Shown here: piece by piece, positions 41,504 to 50,242 of the stretch
How positions within the stretch are numbered: the stretch's first letter is position 1
Layout of the letters: each line of letters starts with the position of its first letter
Origin: Oscillospiraceae bacterium
GTDB lineage: Bacteria > Bacillota > Clostridia > Oscillospirales > Acutalibacteraceae
Length of the DNA: 64,000 bases
Direction: 5' to 3'
Assembly: GCA_015066095.1 (NCBI GenBank)
Contig: SVPC01000007.1
Coordinates: 1 to 64,000, forward strand
Translations under genes and position numbers: made by a program
Notes under the pieces: generated by a model
Told to the model about the DNA's origin: nothing
The model's input: only the letters and a program-made list of their open reading frames with translations
Databases searched by the model: none

Positions 41504-42814
41504 ATGAATGATGTAATTATAAATATTGAAAATGTCGTTAAAGAATATCGGTTAGGTTCTATTGGCGGCGGTACATTAACCGCCGACTTGCAAACCTTTA
41601 TTGCTAAATTAAGAGGTAAAGAAAACCCTAACAGTCTTATCGGCAGTAAACAGGTTGATAACAAAGGAGATACATTCCGTGCGTTAGATGGCATAAATCT
41701 TCAAATACGCAAAGGTGAAACCGTTGGTATAATAGGTCATAACGGCGCGGGAAAATCAACTTTACTCAAACTTTTATCAAGAGTAACTGCTCCAACCTCC
41801 GGAACCATTTCTTATGACGGAAGAATCGCCAGTATGCTTGAAGTCGGCACAGGTTTTCACCCAGAACTAACAGGCAGAGAAAACATATATATGAACGGTG
41901 CCATTTTAGGCATGACTAAAAAAGAAATCGATAGCAAATTTGACGAAATAGTCCGCTTCGCTGAAATGGAAAAATTTATCGACACACCTGTAAAGCGCTA
42001 TTCAAGCGGAATGTATGTTAAATTGGCATTTGCTGTTGCTGCTCATCTCGATTCAGAGATTATGATTATGGATGAAGTGCTGGCGGTGGGCGATATGGCT
42101 TTTCAAACCAAATGTCTGGATAAGATGAGCGACGTTTCAAAGAAGGATGGTCGCACCATCCTGTATATAAGCCACAATATGACTACTATTCGCCAACTTT
42201 GCGAACGCTGCATTGTGTTGGATCATGGCACAGTCATTTTTGACGGTGACGTAGAGCAGGCAATTGCAATTTATCAAAACAAAGGAAAAATATCATTTCC
42301 ATCAGCCATTGATTATTCCAACTTAAAACGGATGGATGTCGTTCACACAGATACACAGGCGGTATCGTTTGAATCCTTGCAATTCCCGGGGCGAAAGGAA
42401 GCCACGTTTAATGATGAAAACATTATGCCGCTCATATTAGAGGCTTGCGTAAAGAAGCCGGTAAAAAATGCAGCGTTGAGAATCGAGTTCTATACAATGG
42501 ATGATCGTGGTGTCTGCGCAGTGTTTTCTCAGGAATTTGATTTGGAACAGGTTGGACGTAAGACTATGGAATTTGACATTAATATCAGCGAGCTTGTAGC
42601 GGGTGAATACAAGGGTGTCATTTCCTTGTATTCCGTAAATGAATATGGTACCAAATATGAAATAGATGCCGTAGCGCCGGCATTTTGCGTTAAAATTAAC
42701 CGATTTATGAATATCGAATGGCTGTATAGATATTGGGGTAACGTTAAATTAAACAATTTTGCCGTTACTGTTGCAAATAAACAGAACGGCATTGCAAATG
42801 AAAGGAGAACGTGA
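41504..42814 (+). CDS. wzt: Polysaccharide ABC exporter ATPase with C-terminal carbohydrate-binding domain (Wzt type)
   Basis: 436 residues. The N-terminal nucleotide-binding domain has Walker A GHNGAGKST near 79, signature RYSSGMYVKLAFA near 165, Walker B IMIMDE near 187 and the H-loop SHNMTT. A C-terminal domain (about 265-436) resembles the Wzt_C beta-sandwich, which reads the non-reducing end of the glycan in O-antigen exporters. Base composition changes inside this gene at about codon 190: the first half is AT-rich like its neighbours, the second half is richer in GC. This suggests a recombination joint. Confidence 0.9.
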   Translation: MNDVIINIENVVKEYRLGSIGGGTLTADLQTFIAKLRGKENPNSLIGSKQVDNKGDTFRALDGINLQIRKGETVGIIGHNGAGKSTLLKLLSRVTAPTSGTISYDGRIASMLEVGTGFHPELTGRENIYMNGAILGMTKKEIDSKFDEIVRFAEMEKFIDTPVKRYSSGMYVKLAFAVAAHLDSEIMIMDEVLAVGDMAFQTKCLDKMSDVSKKDGRTILYISHNMTTIRQLCERCIVLDHGTVIFDGDVEQAIAIYQNKGKISFPSAIDYSNLKRMDVVHTDTQAVSFESLQFPGRKEATFNDENIMPLILEACVKKPVKNAALRIEFYTMDDRGVCAVFSQEFDLEQVGRKTMEFDINISELVAGEYKGVISLYSVNEYGTKYEIDAVAPAFCVKINRFMNIEWLYRYWGNVKLNNFAVTVANKQNGIANERRT

Positions 42815-43797
42815 TGGCTGCGATTAGTGTGATAGTCCCTGTTTATAATGCCGAAAGCTACTTAAATAGATGCGTTGAGAGCATTCTTTGTCAAACATAC
42901 GCTGACTTTGAACTCATATTGGTCGATGATGGAAGCACGGATTCTTCCTATGAAATGTGTAAGCAATTCCAAGAAAAGGATTGCCGTATTCGGGTATTTC
43001 ACAAGGAAAACGGCGGTCATGCATCTGCTAGAAACAAAGGTATTGATTTAGCGTTCGAATCGGACTCTCAATGGATCACATTTATTGATAGTGACGACTG
43101 GGTGGATTTGCGGTATTTGGAATATCTACATAAAGCCGTAGAAGAAATCGACACGGCTATCTCCATGTGTGCATACGAACGTGTAAGCCTTGCCGATGAG
43201 GCAGTGTGCGGTGCCTATAGCGCGAGGGTCTATGATGCTCAAACGATTTGGTGTGAGAAACGGATAAATGCCACGTTACCCTGCGGGAAGCTCTTTCGAA
43301 AGTCGTTATTTAATACCCTTCGTTGGCCCCAAAAATGCCACGATGACGAGCATATGACATATCTGCTTCTTTTCTCAAATCAGGAGGTTGCCTTTGTGGA
43401 TGCTGCCCTGTATAGGTATTATTATAACACCCATAGCGTAATGTCATCCGGATGGAGCATCAAACACATTGATTCGGTATATGCAATACGAGAGAGACGC
43501 GAGTATTTTTTGAAAAACGGCTATCGAAAAGCATACGAGCTTGATTGCAGACTGTATTTGGAGGAATTGTACAATACACTGTTAGAGCTAAAAAAAGCGA
43601 AGGAATATCCCGCAGATGTTTATCGAGATTTTCGTAAATCATTCAGAAAAGAGCTACGCAAAAACGGTAAAGAACTTGGCTATATCTGGAAAAAACATAA
43701 ATATATGTACATATACGCATATCCCGCTATGAAATGGTTCGCCTTTTTGGAATCTAAGATTACTAAGTTAACGCGGAGATTCAGGCATGAAAAATAA
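42814..43797 (+). CDS. Glycosyltransferase family 2
   Basis: A 327-residue GT-A enzyme with the classic pattern: VIVPVYNAESYL at the start, LVDDGSTDSSYEMC near 36, NGGHASARNKGID near 67 and the metal site FIDSDDW near 90, with CGKLFRKSLF and DDEHMTYLL later. The start ATG at 42814 overlaps the wzt stop (TGATG) and follows AAAGGAG. An in-frame GTG three bases upstream is less well spaced. GC-richer than the surrounding locus. Confidence 0.9.
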   Translation: MAAISVIVPVYNAESYLNRCVESILCQTYADFELILVDDGSTDSSYEMCKQFQEKDCRIRVFHKENGGHASARNKGIDLAFESDSQWITFIDSDDWVDLRYLEYLHKAVEEIDTAISMCAYERVSLADEAVCGAYSARVYDAQTIWCEKRINATLPCGKLFRKSLFNTLRWPQKCHDDEHMTYLLLFSNQEVAFVDAALYRYYYNTHSVMSSGWSIKHIDSVYAIRERREYFLKNGYRKAYELDCRLYLEELYNTLLELKKAKEYPADVYRDFRKSFRKELRKNGKELGYIWKKHKYMYIYAYPAMKWFAFLESKITKLTRRFRHEK

Positions 43798-44872
43798 TCC
43801 TCCCAAAATCAGCATTGTTATACCCTTTTACAATGCGGAAAAATATATTAGTCAGTGTATAGAGAGCATACTAGCTCAACCTATTTCAAGCTACGAAGTA
43901 ATCCTTGTTGATGACGGATCGACAGACGATGGCTTTTCGATATGTAAAAAATACGCTTTGCAAGATGGAAGAATCACCGTCCTTCACCAGAAAAATCAAG
44001 GAGTCAGTGCGGCGCGAAACAGGGGTATCACTGCAGCCTGTGGTGAGTATGTCGGATTTGTGGATTCGGATGATTACATTAGGCCGGATATGTTTCAGGT
44101 TCTGCTCGGACATGCAGAGCGATACGATGCGGACGTGACATTGTGTGATTCGATTGCCATATCTGACGATGGTGTTCAAGAACATGAGACGATTGGTTCT
44201 TTAGGCACCACTGGATTACTTCAAAAGGCGGCGATACAGCCCTCTGTATTGCTGGAGATGGCAGGTGCCGTTTGGAGATGTATCTATAAGACAAGTTTTC
44301 TAAGGAACTACCGCATACAATTTCCTGTAGGCCTAAAAATTGCGGAAGACCGTATTTTCAATTTGTATGCCATGGGGTACGCAGAAAGAATGGTATATGT
44401 CAAAGAACCTCTGTATTTTCGGACTTTAAATGACAATAGCACTGTACACCGCTATCATGCGGATTATCCGGCAATTGTTGAGCGGGGGCGGGTTGCAACG
44501 GTTGAAGCGCTGGAAAAAGCGTGGGATAACCATCCCAAATTCCAAATCTGCTACAAACGGCAATATGTGGAGGGCTGTCTAAACGCCATTGAAAACGAAA
44601 AACGAGCCGATGCACATCACTCTTTTTTGAGACGATATCTCGAAATTCGGTCAATTTGCCGTAATGAAAAACTTATTGATGCAATTACTTCCACAAGTTA
44701 TCAGCAGGAAAACCTTACGTGCAAATGGATACTGCAAAAGAGGTATGGCATCGTATCCCTGCGAAATCAGAAAATCTTGCGCAGAGCAGACTCTGTTATG
44801 AGTCAGATTCAAAAAGGCGGGGTGCGTAAGTATATCGGCCGACTTGTCAAAAAGGTGGTGAAACGTCGATGA
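43787..44872 (+). CDS. Glycosyltransferase family 2
   Basis: 361 residues, GT-A. KISIVIPFYNAEKYI near 6, LVDDGSTDDGFSICKKY near 40, NQGVSAARNRGITAA near 70 and FVDSDDYIRPDMF near 91. The late IAEDRIFNLYAMGYAERMVYV holds the ED catalytic-base motif. Overlaps the previous gene by 11 bp and the next by 4 bp. It shares the raised GC content of the preceding gene and probably arrived with it. Confidence 0.9.
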   Translation: MKNNPPKISIVIPFYNAEKYISQCIESILAQPISSYEVILVDDGSTDDGFSICKKYALQDGRITVLHQKNQGVSAARNRGITAACGEYVGFVDSDDYIRPDMFQVLLGHAERYDADVTLCDSIAISDDGVQEHETIGSLGTTGLLQKAAIQPSVLLEMAGAVWRCIYKTSFLRNYRIQFPVGLKIAEDRIFNLYAMGYAERMVYVKEPLYFRTLNDNSTVHRYHADYPAIVERGRVATVEALEKAWDNHPKFQICYKRQYVEGCLNAIENEKRADAHHSFLRRYLEIRSICRNEKLIDAITSTSYQQENLTCKWILQKRYGIVSLRNQKILRRADSVMSQIQKGGVRKYIGRLVKKVVKRR

Positions 44873-45774
44873 GATTTACCGTATTCACGCCCACTTATAA
44901 TCGGGCACATACCTTAGACCGTTTATACCACTCTCTGCAAAGGCAGACCTTCCGCGATTTTGAGTGGATAGTTGTTGATGACGGCTCTACCGATAATACA
45001 AGAAACACTATAAAGCGCTTTATTGATGAAAAACCGTTCTTTGAAATCAAGTATTTTTATACCGAAAACGGTGGTAAACACCGTGCTATCAACCGAGCGA
45101 TAAGCGTTGCCGAGGGCAACCTGTTCTTTATTGCCGATTCGGATGACCACTTAACTGATGACGCTTTGTATAAAGTAGATGAAATCGAAAAAACCATACC
45201 GTCTGACAAAAAAGACCAATTTGCAGGTGTCTGTGGCTTAGATGGATATGATTTTAAAACGCAGGTTGGCACAACATTTAGCGACTTAGAATACTTAGAT
45301 ATAACTGGTTTTGAGAGAGAAAAATACAATATTAAAGGTGATAAAAAAGAAGTATTTTATACTGATGTGCTAAGAAAGTATCCTTTTCCCACATTTGATA
45401 ATGAAACTTTCATCAGTGAAGGAATTGTATGGGACAGAATGGCTAAGGACGGCCTAAAGTTAAGATACTTTAACGAAATAATATATTTGTGTGAATATCA
45501 ACCTGAAGGTATATCAAATAATCAAAGCACTTATTTTGTAAATTCACCAAAAGGCTGGGCTTTATTTATTAACGAATATATTGTTAATTACAAATTGGGC
45601 TTTAAAAGCAAGTGGAATATGATTTATGGATACTACGGCTCCATGAAAAAATTCTTGCCTATAAAAACAATGGCAAATAGCTTTAATGTAAATACAGTGT
45701 ATTTTAAAATAATAATGTTTATCATTAGGTTTCACAAGAAATTATCAAATTTACTAAAGGATGTGCATTTATGA
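44869..45774 (+). CDS. Glycosyltransferase family 2 (paralogue of 46550-47485)
   Basis: 301 residues. FTVFTPTYNRAHTLDRLYHSL, VVDDGSTDNT near 37, ENGGKHRAINRAI near 64 and ADSDDHL near 91 define GT-A with DxD. It is strikingly similar to the gene two places downstream through at least the first 220 residues (shared ENGGKHRAIN and KGDKKEVFYT/AGDKGEVFYT segments). Composition returns to AT-rich along this gene. Confidence 0.88.
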   Translation: MRFTVFTPTYNRAHTLDRLYHSLQRQTFRDFEWIVVDDGSTDNTRNTIKRFIDEKPFFEIKYFYTENGGKHRAINRAISVAEGNLFFIADSDDHLTDDALYKVDEIEKTIPSDKKDQFAGVCGLDGYDFKTQVGTTFSDLEYLDITGFEREKYNIKGDKKEVFYTDVLRKYPFPTFDNETFISEGIVWDRMAKDGLKLRYFNEIIYLCEYQPEGISNNQSTYFVNSPKGWALFINEYIVNYKLGFKSKWNMIYGYYGSMKKFLPIKTMANSFNVNTVYFKIIMFIIRFHKKLSNLLKDVHL

Positions 45775-46544
45775 TACCAAAGGTCATTCATTACTGTTGG
45801 TTTGGCAACGGAGAGAAATCCGATTTAGAACTTAAATGTATCAATAGTTGGAAAAAGTATTGTCCCGATTACAAGATTATTGAATGGAATGAATCAAATA
45901 TAGATTTATCCGGCAATCTTTTTTCAAAGCAGGCATATGATGCTAAAAAATGGGGTTTTGTTCCTGATTATTGGCGTCTTTGGATTATTTATAACCATGG
46001 CGGAATATACCTGGATACCGATGTTGAAATTATTAAGTCATTTGACTCGTTGCTTAAATTAGATGCTTTTGCCGGCTTTGAGGACAATTCTCATGTTGCT
46101 TTAGGCTTAGGTTTTGGCGCAAAAAAAGGGAACCCTGTCATAAAGGATATAATGCAACCGTATGAAACCATTAAATTCATTTTAGACGATGGTTCCATGA
46201 ATCTCACACCAAGTCCTTTATATAACACCTTGGTTTTAGAAGACAAATATAAATTGGCACCATGTAACGGGAGTATACAAAAACTTGATGGCATTACAAT
46301 TTTCCCCAAAGAATATTTTTGCCCAATGAATCATGATACTGGAAAGATTAAAAAAACTAAAAAAACCTATTCTATTCACCATTTTGAAGGCACTTGGTGC
46401 GACAAAACAGGCAGTTTGCGACGTAATTATTATCGCAATATGCTTAACAATATATTGCACTTTCCACATAGAATTCTTTTAAAAATAATTGGTGATAAAA
46501 AATACAAGCTATTAAAAAGCAAAAAACAAAATGAAAAACGGTAA
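45771..46544 (+). CDS. Glycosyltransferase family 32 / capsular OCH1-like
   Basis: 257 residues. MIPKVIHYCWFGNGEKS, the acceptor-side WKKYCPDYKIIEWNESN near 27 and the DXD metal site YNHGGIYLDTDVEII near 75 are the hallmarks of GT32 (alpha-glycosyltransferases, often mannosyl, galactosyl or GalNAc). It lies between two paralogous GT2 genes with a 4-bp overlap on its 5' side. Confidence 0.9.
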   Translation: MIPKVIHYCWFGNGEKSDLELKCINSWKKYCPDYKIIEWNESNIDLSGNLFSKQAYDAKKWGFVPDYWRLWIIYNHGGIYLDTDVEIIKSFDSLLKLDAFAGFEDNSHVALGLGFGAKKGNPVIKDIMQPYETIKFILDDGSMNLTPSPLYNTLVLEDKYKLAPCNGSIQKLDGITIFPKEYFCPMNHDTGKIKKTKKTYSIHHFEGTWCDKTGSLRRNYYRNMLNNILHFPHRILLKIIGDKKYKLLKSKKQNEKR

Positions 46545-46549
46545 ATAAT

Positions 46550-47485
46550 ATGAAAATAACAGTTTTTACTCCAACCTATAATCGTGGATATATTATTGAA
46601 AAGCTATACGATTCTCTTAAAAGACAAACCTGCTTCGATTTCGAATGGCTTGTTATTGATGACGGCTCGACCGATAACACACAACAACTTTTTGAGGCCT
46701 TTCAAAAGCAAGATAACTTTTTCCCAATAAGATATTACAAAGTGGAAAACGGTGGAAAACATCGAGCAATAAACAAGGCCGCAAACCTTGCAAAAGGCGA
46801 ATTGTTTTTCACTGTAGATTCTGATGATTATTTGCCGGATGATGCTATTGAAAACATAACAAAACAAGCTTTTAAGACCGAAAAAAAATATTCTGCAAAT
46901 TCTTCCACAAAAATTGCAGGTTTTTTCGGTTTAAAAAGCTATCATAACGGAAACATAATCGGCAAAACCTTCGAGGGCGAGTACATAGATATTTCAATGT
47001 TTGAAAAAGGCAAATATAATATAGCCGGCGACAAAGGCGAAGTATTTTATACTTCCATTTTAAAACAATATCCATATCCGGAATTTGAAGATGAAAAATT
47101 TTCCACTGAGAGTATTGTTTGGGACAGAATTTCTCACAATGGATATAAATATCGTTTCTTCAATAAAAGTATATGTATTTGCGAATATTTGAATGATGGT
47201 CTGACGCACCAAGGTTGGGGATTATATGCAAAAAATCCTAAACAATGGGGATTGAGCATAGGTCAAAATTATCTATTTGGAAAACACAGTTGGTATAGTG
47301 TATCGGTACAGTTGTATATCTATCATTTATACTTAAGAAAAAAATATTCCATAAGCCAACTTTCACAAATGACAACCCTTTCAAAACGACAAATAAGATT
47401 GTCCGTCTTGCTCCAATCAAGTTTAGATATACTTAGAAAATTATTTAGAAAACCCCTAGTTAAATCACAGTATAAGGAAGATTAA
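46550..47485 (+). CDS. Glycosyltransferase family 2 (paralogue of 44869-45774)
   Basis: 311 residues. TVFTPTYNRGYIIEKLYDSL, VIDDGSTDNTQQL near 37, ENGGKHRAINKAA near 66 and TVDSDDYL near 91. It is a paralogue of the gene flanking the GT32 gene on the other side. The pair may add similar sugars at two positions, or represent a tandem duplication into which the GT32 gene inserted. Confidence 0.88.
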   Translation: MKITVFTPTYNRGYIIEKLYDSLKRQTCFDFEWLVIDDGSTDNTQQLFEAFQKQDNFFPIRYYKVENGGKHRAINKAANLAKGELFFTVDSDDYLPDDAIENITKQAFKTEKKYSANSSTKIAGFFGLKSYHNGNIIGKTFEGEYIDISMFEKGKYNIAGDKGEVFYTSILKQYPYPEFEDEKFSTESIVWDRISHNGYKYRFFNKSICICEYLNDGLTHQGWGLYAKNPKQWGLSIGQNYLFGKHSWYSVSVQLYIYHLYLRKKYSISQLSQMTTLSKRQIRLSVLLQSSLDILRKLFRKPLVKSQYKED

Positions 47486-47487
47486 AA

Positions 47488-48051
47488 ATGATTAAATTTG
47501 CGGGAAAAATGTTGCGCCGAATTTTAAATGCATCCGAGTTATCCGAAGATAAAAAATCTGAAATTTTAATTGCTCGTATAAGAAGTAAAGGCGGTACTGT
47601 TGGCGACAATGTCGATATAATCTCCTCTAATATAGATATGGGAGAACCGTATTTGCTTTCCATAGGTAGTAATGTGACTATAACAGGTGTTAAAATTCTC
47701 ACTCATGATGCCAGTACATATAAAGAACTAGGCTACACAAAAGTTGGCAGTGTAACAATTGGCAATAATGTTTTTGTAGGATGGGGCACTATTATTTTAC
47801 CCGACACAAAAATTGGCAATAAAGTTATTATCGGCGCGGGTTCGGTGGTTGCAAAAGATATTCCGGACAATAGTGTAGCGGCAGGTTCGCCTTGCAAAGT
47901 TATTTGCACCTACGATGAATATATGCAAAAAATCAAAAACCGCATGGCAGAACAACCGTGTTTCGACTTATTGCCGGAAGAGCTAATGCTTGACCAACAT
48001 AAGACCGAACGCGATGAATTAATAAAACACTCAAAGGGATTTATAAAGTAA
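47488..48051 (+). CDS. Hexapeptide-repeat O-acetyltransferase
   Basis: 187 residues with a left-handed beta-helix: GNNVFVGWGTIILPDTKIG and KVIIGAGSVVAKDIPDNSVAAGSPCKVI. Conserved His in ILTHDAST near 74 is the usual catalytic residue of maltose/galactoside-type acetyltransferases. Probably acetylates a sugar of the repeat unit. Only 2 bp follow the previous stop. Confidence 0.87.
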   Translation: MIKFAGKMLRRILNASELSEDKKSEILIARIRSKGGTVGDNVDIISSNIDMGEPYLLSIGSNVTITGVKILTHDASTYKELGYTKVGSVTIGNNVFVGWGTIILPDTKIGNKVIIGAGSVVAKDIPDNSVAAGSPCKVICTYDEYMQKIKNRMAEQPCFDLLPEELMLDQHKTERDELIKHSKGFIK

Positions 48052-48062
48052 GGAGCAGTGTT

Positions 48063-49217
48063 ATGACCCGAAAAAAGATTGCTTTTGTCAATACCACTAT
48101 GAATATTGGCGGTATCCCAAAAGCGAGTATCCCGTTTCTTGAACAGTTGCAAAAAATATATGATGTAACATTATTTTTAACCGATGGTGAGGGTGAACTT
48201 ATAGACAGTGTGCCAAAAGGTATTAAAATTGTTATTTTGCCCAATGAAAATTATAAGAGTCAAATTTTAGGTGCGCTTAAACAGTTAAAGTTTTATAAAA
48301 CCATAAAGAGCATGGTTTCATATTTTTTAGCGAAAAATTGGATTGAAAGAGTGAAAGCCAGAATAAAGTTAAAAGATACTCAGGAAGAACATTTTGATGC
48401 CGCAATTGCTTATTTTGGGATGAATGCAAAATGTTTATTTACTACATTATATAATATAAAAGCAGATAAAAAGATTGCATTTATTCATGGTGATCATCCG
48501 TTCGAAAAAAAAGAATTTTCAACAATGGAAAAAATCTATCTTGAATTTGATAAGATTTTTTGTGTCTCAAAAGCAAATGTAAAAAGTTTTTTATCTGATT
48601 TTCCTAAATGCAAAACAATTGTTGACTTTTTACATTGTCTAATTGATGTGAATGGGCCCATTTCAAAGTCAAAGGAGTATTCTGCTTTTTCTAAAAAAAG
48701 CGATGTGCCTAATATATTATCAGTGGGAAGATTGAGCCCTGAAAAAGGTCAAGATATGATTCCGCAAATTGCCGAAATTTTAAAGAATAAAGGCTTTGAT
48801 TTTATTTGGACATTAGTCGGCGATGGAGAATTGATGGAACAAATAAAAACCGAATCAATAAGTCGCGGCGTTTTCGATAAGATTTCCTTTGCAGGTGCTC
48901 AACAAAATCCTTATCCTTACTTTGCAAATTGCGATATTTTTGTGCACCCATCATATACGGAAGGTTATCCCATAGTGACCAAAGAAGCTGCTATTTTTGA
49001 AAAACCCATCATTGCAACTAATGTAGGCGGACAATCTGAAGGTTTTACAAATGGTGTCGATATTTTGCTTGTAGAGCCAAATGTTGAAGAAATCTCCAAC
49101 GCTTTAATACGACTTTTAAGTGACGATGAAATGCGCAATCACTTATCTCAAAATATATCTCGCAAAGATTTTTCTAATCTTGGTGAAATGAAAAAAATTG
49201 TGAGTTTTATCAATTAA
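48063..49217 (+). CDS. Glycosyltransferase family 4
   Basis: 384 residues, GT-B. IAFVNTTMNIGGIPKASIPFL at the start, LSVGRLSPEKGQDMIPQIAEIL near 220, LVGDGELMEQIK and HPSYTEGYPIVTKEAAIFEKPIIATNVGG near 299 (EX7E motif). Donor and acceptor cannot be named. Follows the acetyltransferase by 11 bp with an AAGGAG site. Confidence 0.88.
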   Translation: MTRKKIAFVNTTMNIGGIPKASIPFLEQLQKIYDVTLFLTDGEGELIDSVPKGIKIVILPNENYKSQILGALKQLKFYKTIKSMVSYFLAKNWIERVKARIKLKDTQEEHFDAAIAYFGMNAKCLFTTLYNIKADKKIAFIHGDHPFEKKEFSTMEKIYLEFDKIFCVSKANVKSFLSDFPKCKTIVDFLHCLIDVNGPISKSKEYSAFSKKSDVPNILSVGRLSPEKGQDMIPQIAEILKNKGFDFIWTLVGDGELMEQIKTESISRGVFDKISFAGAQQNPYPYFANCDIFVHPSYTEGYPIVTKEAAIFEKPIIATNVGGQSEGFTNGVDILLVEPNVEEISNALIRLLSDDEMRNHLSQNISRKDFSNLGEMKKIVSFIN

Positions 49218-49235
49218 TAAAAAGAGGTTTTAGTT

Positions 49236-50213
49236 GTGGAAAAACTAGTAAGTATTATTGTGCCTGTCTATAATATGATAGATTATCTGCAAAAATGTGT
49301 AGATAGCCTAGTTGGACAATCATACAAAAATATTGAAATTATTTTGGTTAATGATGGTTCGACTGATGATAGTGGCACATTGTGTGATGAACTAGCAAAA
49401 AAAGACTCTCGGATTCGCGTTATTCATAAATCAAACGGGGGGTTATCAAGCGCTAGGAATGCCGGTTTGGATATAGCGCACGGAGATTATATTTCTTTTG
49501 TTGACAGTGATGATTTTTTAAATACAGCTACCATTGAAAAAATGGCCCAGTGTTTGCAAACTTATGATTGTGATATAGCATGTGTTAAATGCGATATTAT
49601 TGACTCAGAAGGAAATATTACACGCACTTTTTCAAATAATACTAATCAAGTTGAAATTTTAAAATCTAAACAATATATTCAAGGTATATGTGAAAAAAGG
49701 TTATCAGAATCTGTTTGTGATAAATTGTTTGCCAAAAAATTGTTAAAAAACCGGCGTTTTGAAGTCGGAAGATTAAATGAAGATTTTTTCTTTCTTTCCA
49801 AGCTTTTACTTCAGGGCAAAAACATTGCACTAATTGATTTTGCAGGATACAATTATGTTAAGCATGAAGGAACTATAACTTCTGACAGAAAAAATTTTGC
49901 ATCTTTAAAAGATGCTATTCAAAATTCTTGTGAATTAATTGAAATTTCAAAAAAATTAGGAATAGAAACAGAAACTTTTTTTGCTTATTCTGCGCTATTC
50001 CAAATACGCGTACTTTTGATTGTTTTGCCTTCTGATAAAATAAACCGATATTCAAAAGATTTCTTATTTGCAAAAGAAAAATATTATTTGTGCTCTCCAT
50101 ACTTTAAAAAAGTAAATTTAAAAATTTCAGATAAACTATTATTGAAAATTTTTATGCATTTCCCTAAATCAACAAAATTTATCGTTGATAAATTAAGGAA
50201 CATATTACAATAA
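49236..50213 (+). CDS. Glycosyltransferase family 2
   Basis: 325 residues, GTG start at 49236 (site AAAAAGAGG). VSIIVPVYNMIDYL, LVNDGSTDDSGTLCDEL near 38, NGGLSSARNAGLDIA near 67 and FVDSDDFLNTATIEKM near 88. CDKLFAKKLL and LNEDFFFLSKLLL match the acceptor and base regions. Strongly AT-rich with many A-runs in the second half. Confidence 0.9.
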   Translation: MEKLVSIIVPVYNMIDYLQKCVDSLVGQSYKNIEIILVNDGSTDDSGTLCDELAKKDSRIRVIHKSNGGLSSARNAGLDIAHGDYISFVDSDDFLNTATIEKMAQCLQTYDCDIACVKCDIIDSEGNITRTFSNNTNQVEILKSKQYIQGICEKRLSESVCDKLFAKKLLKNRRFEVGRLNEDFFFLSKLLLQGKNIALIDFAGYNYVKHEGTITSDRKNFASLKDAIQNSCELIEISKKLGIETETFFAYSALFQIRVLLIVLPSDKINRYSKDFLFAKEKYYLCSPYFKKVNLKISDKLLLKIFMHFPKSTKFIVDKLRNILQ

Positions 50214-50242
50214 AATTATTGAAATCGCAAGGGGTATATAAA

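Noticed and set aside
46550-48051. Toxin-antitoxin or other mobile cargo inside the polysaccharide locus
   Set aside because: All frames are explained by glycosyltransferase and acetyltransferase genes with tight junctions.
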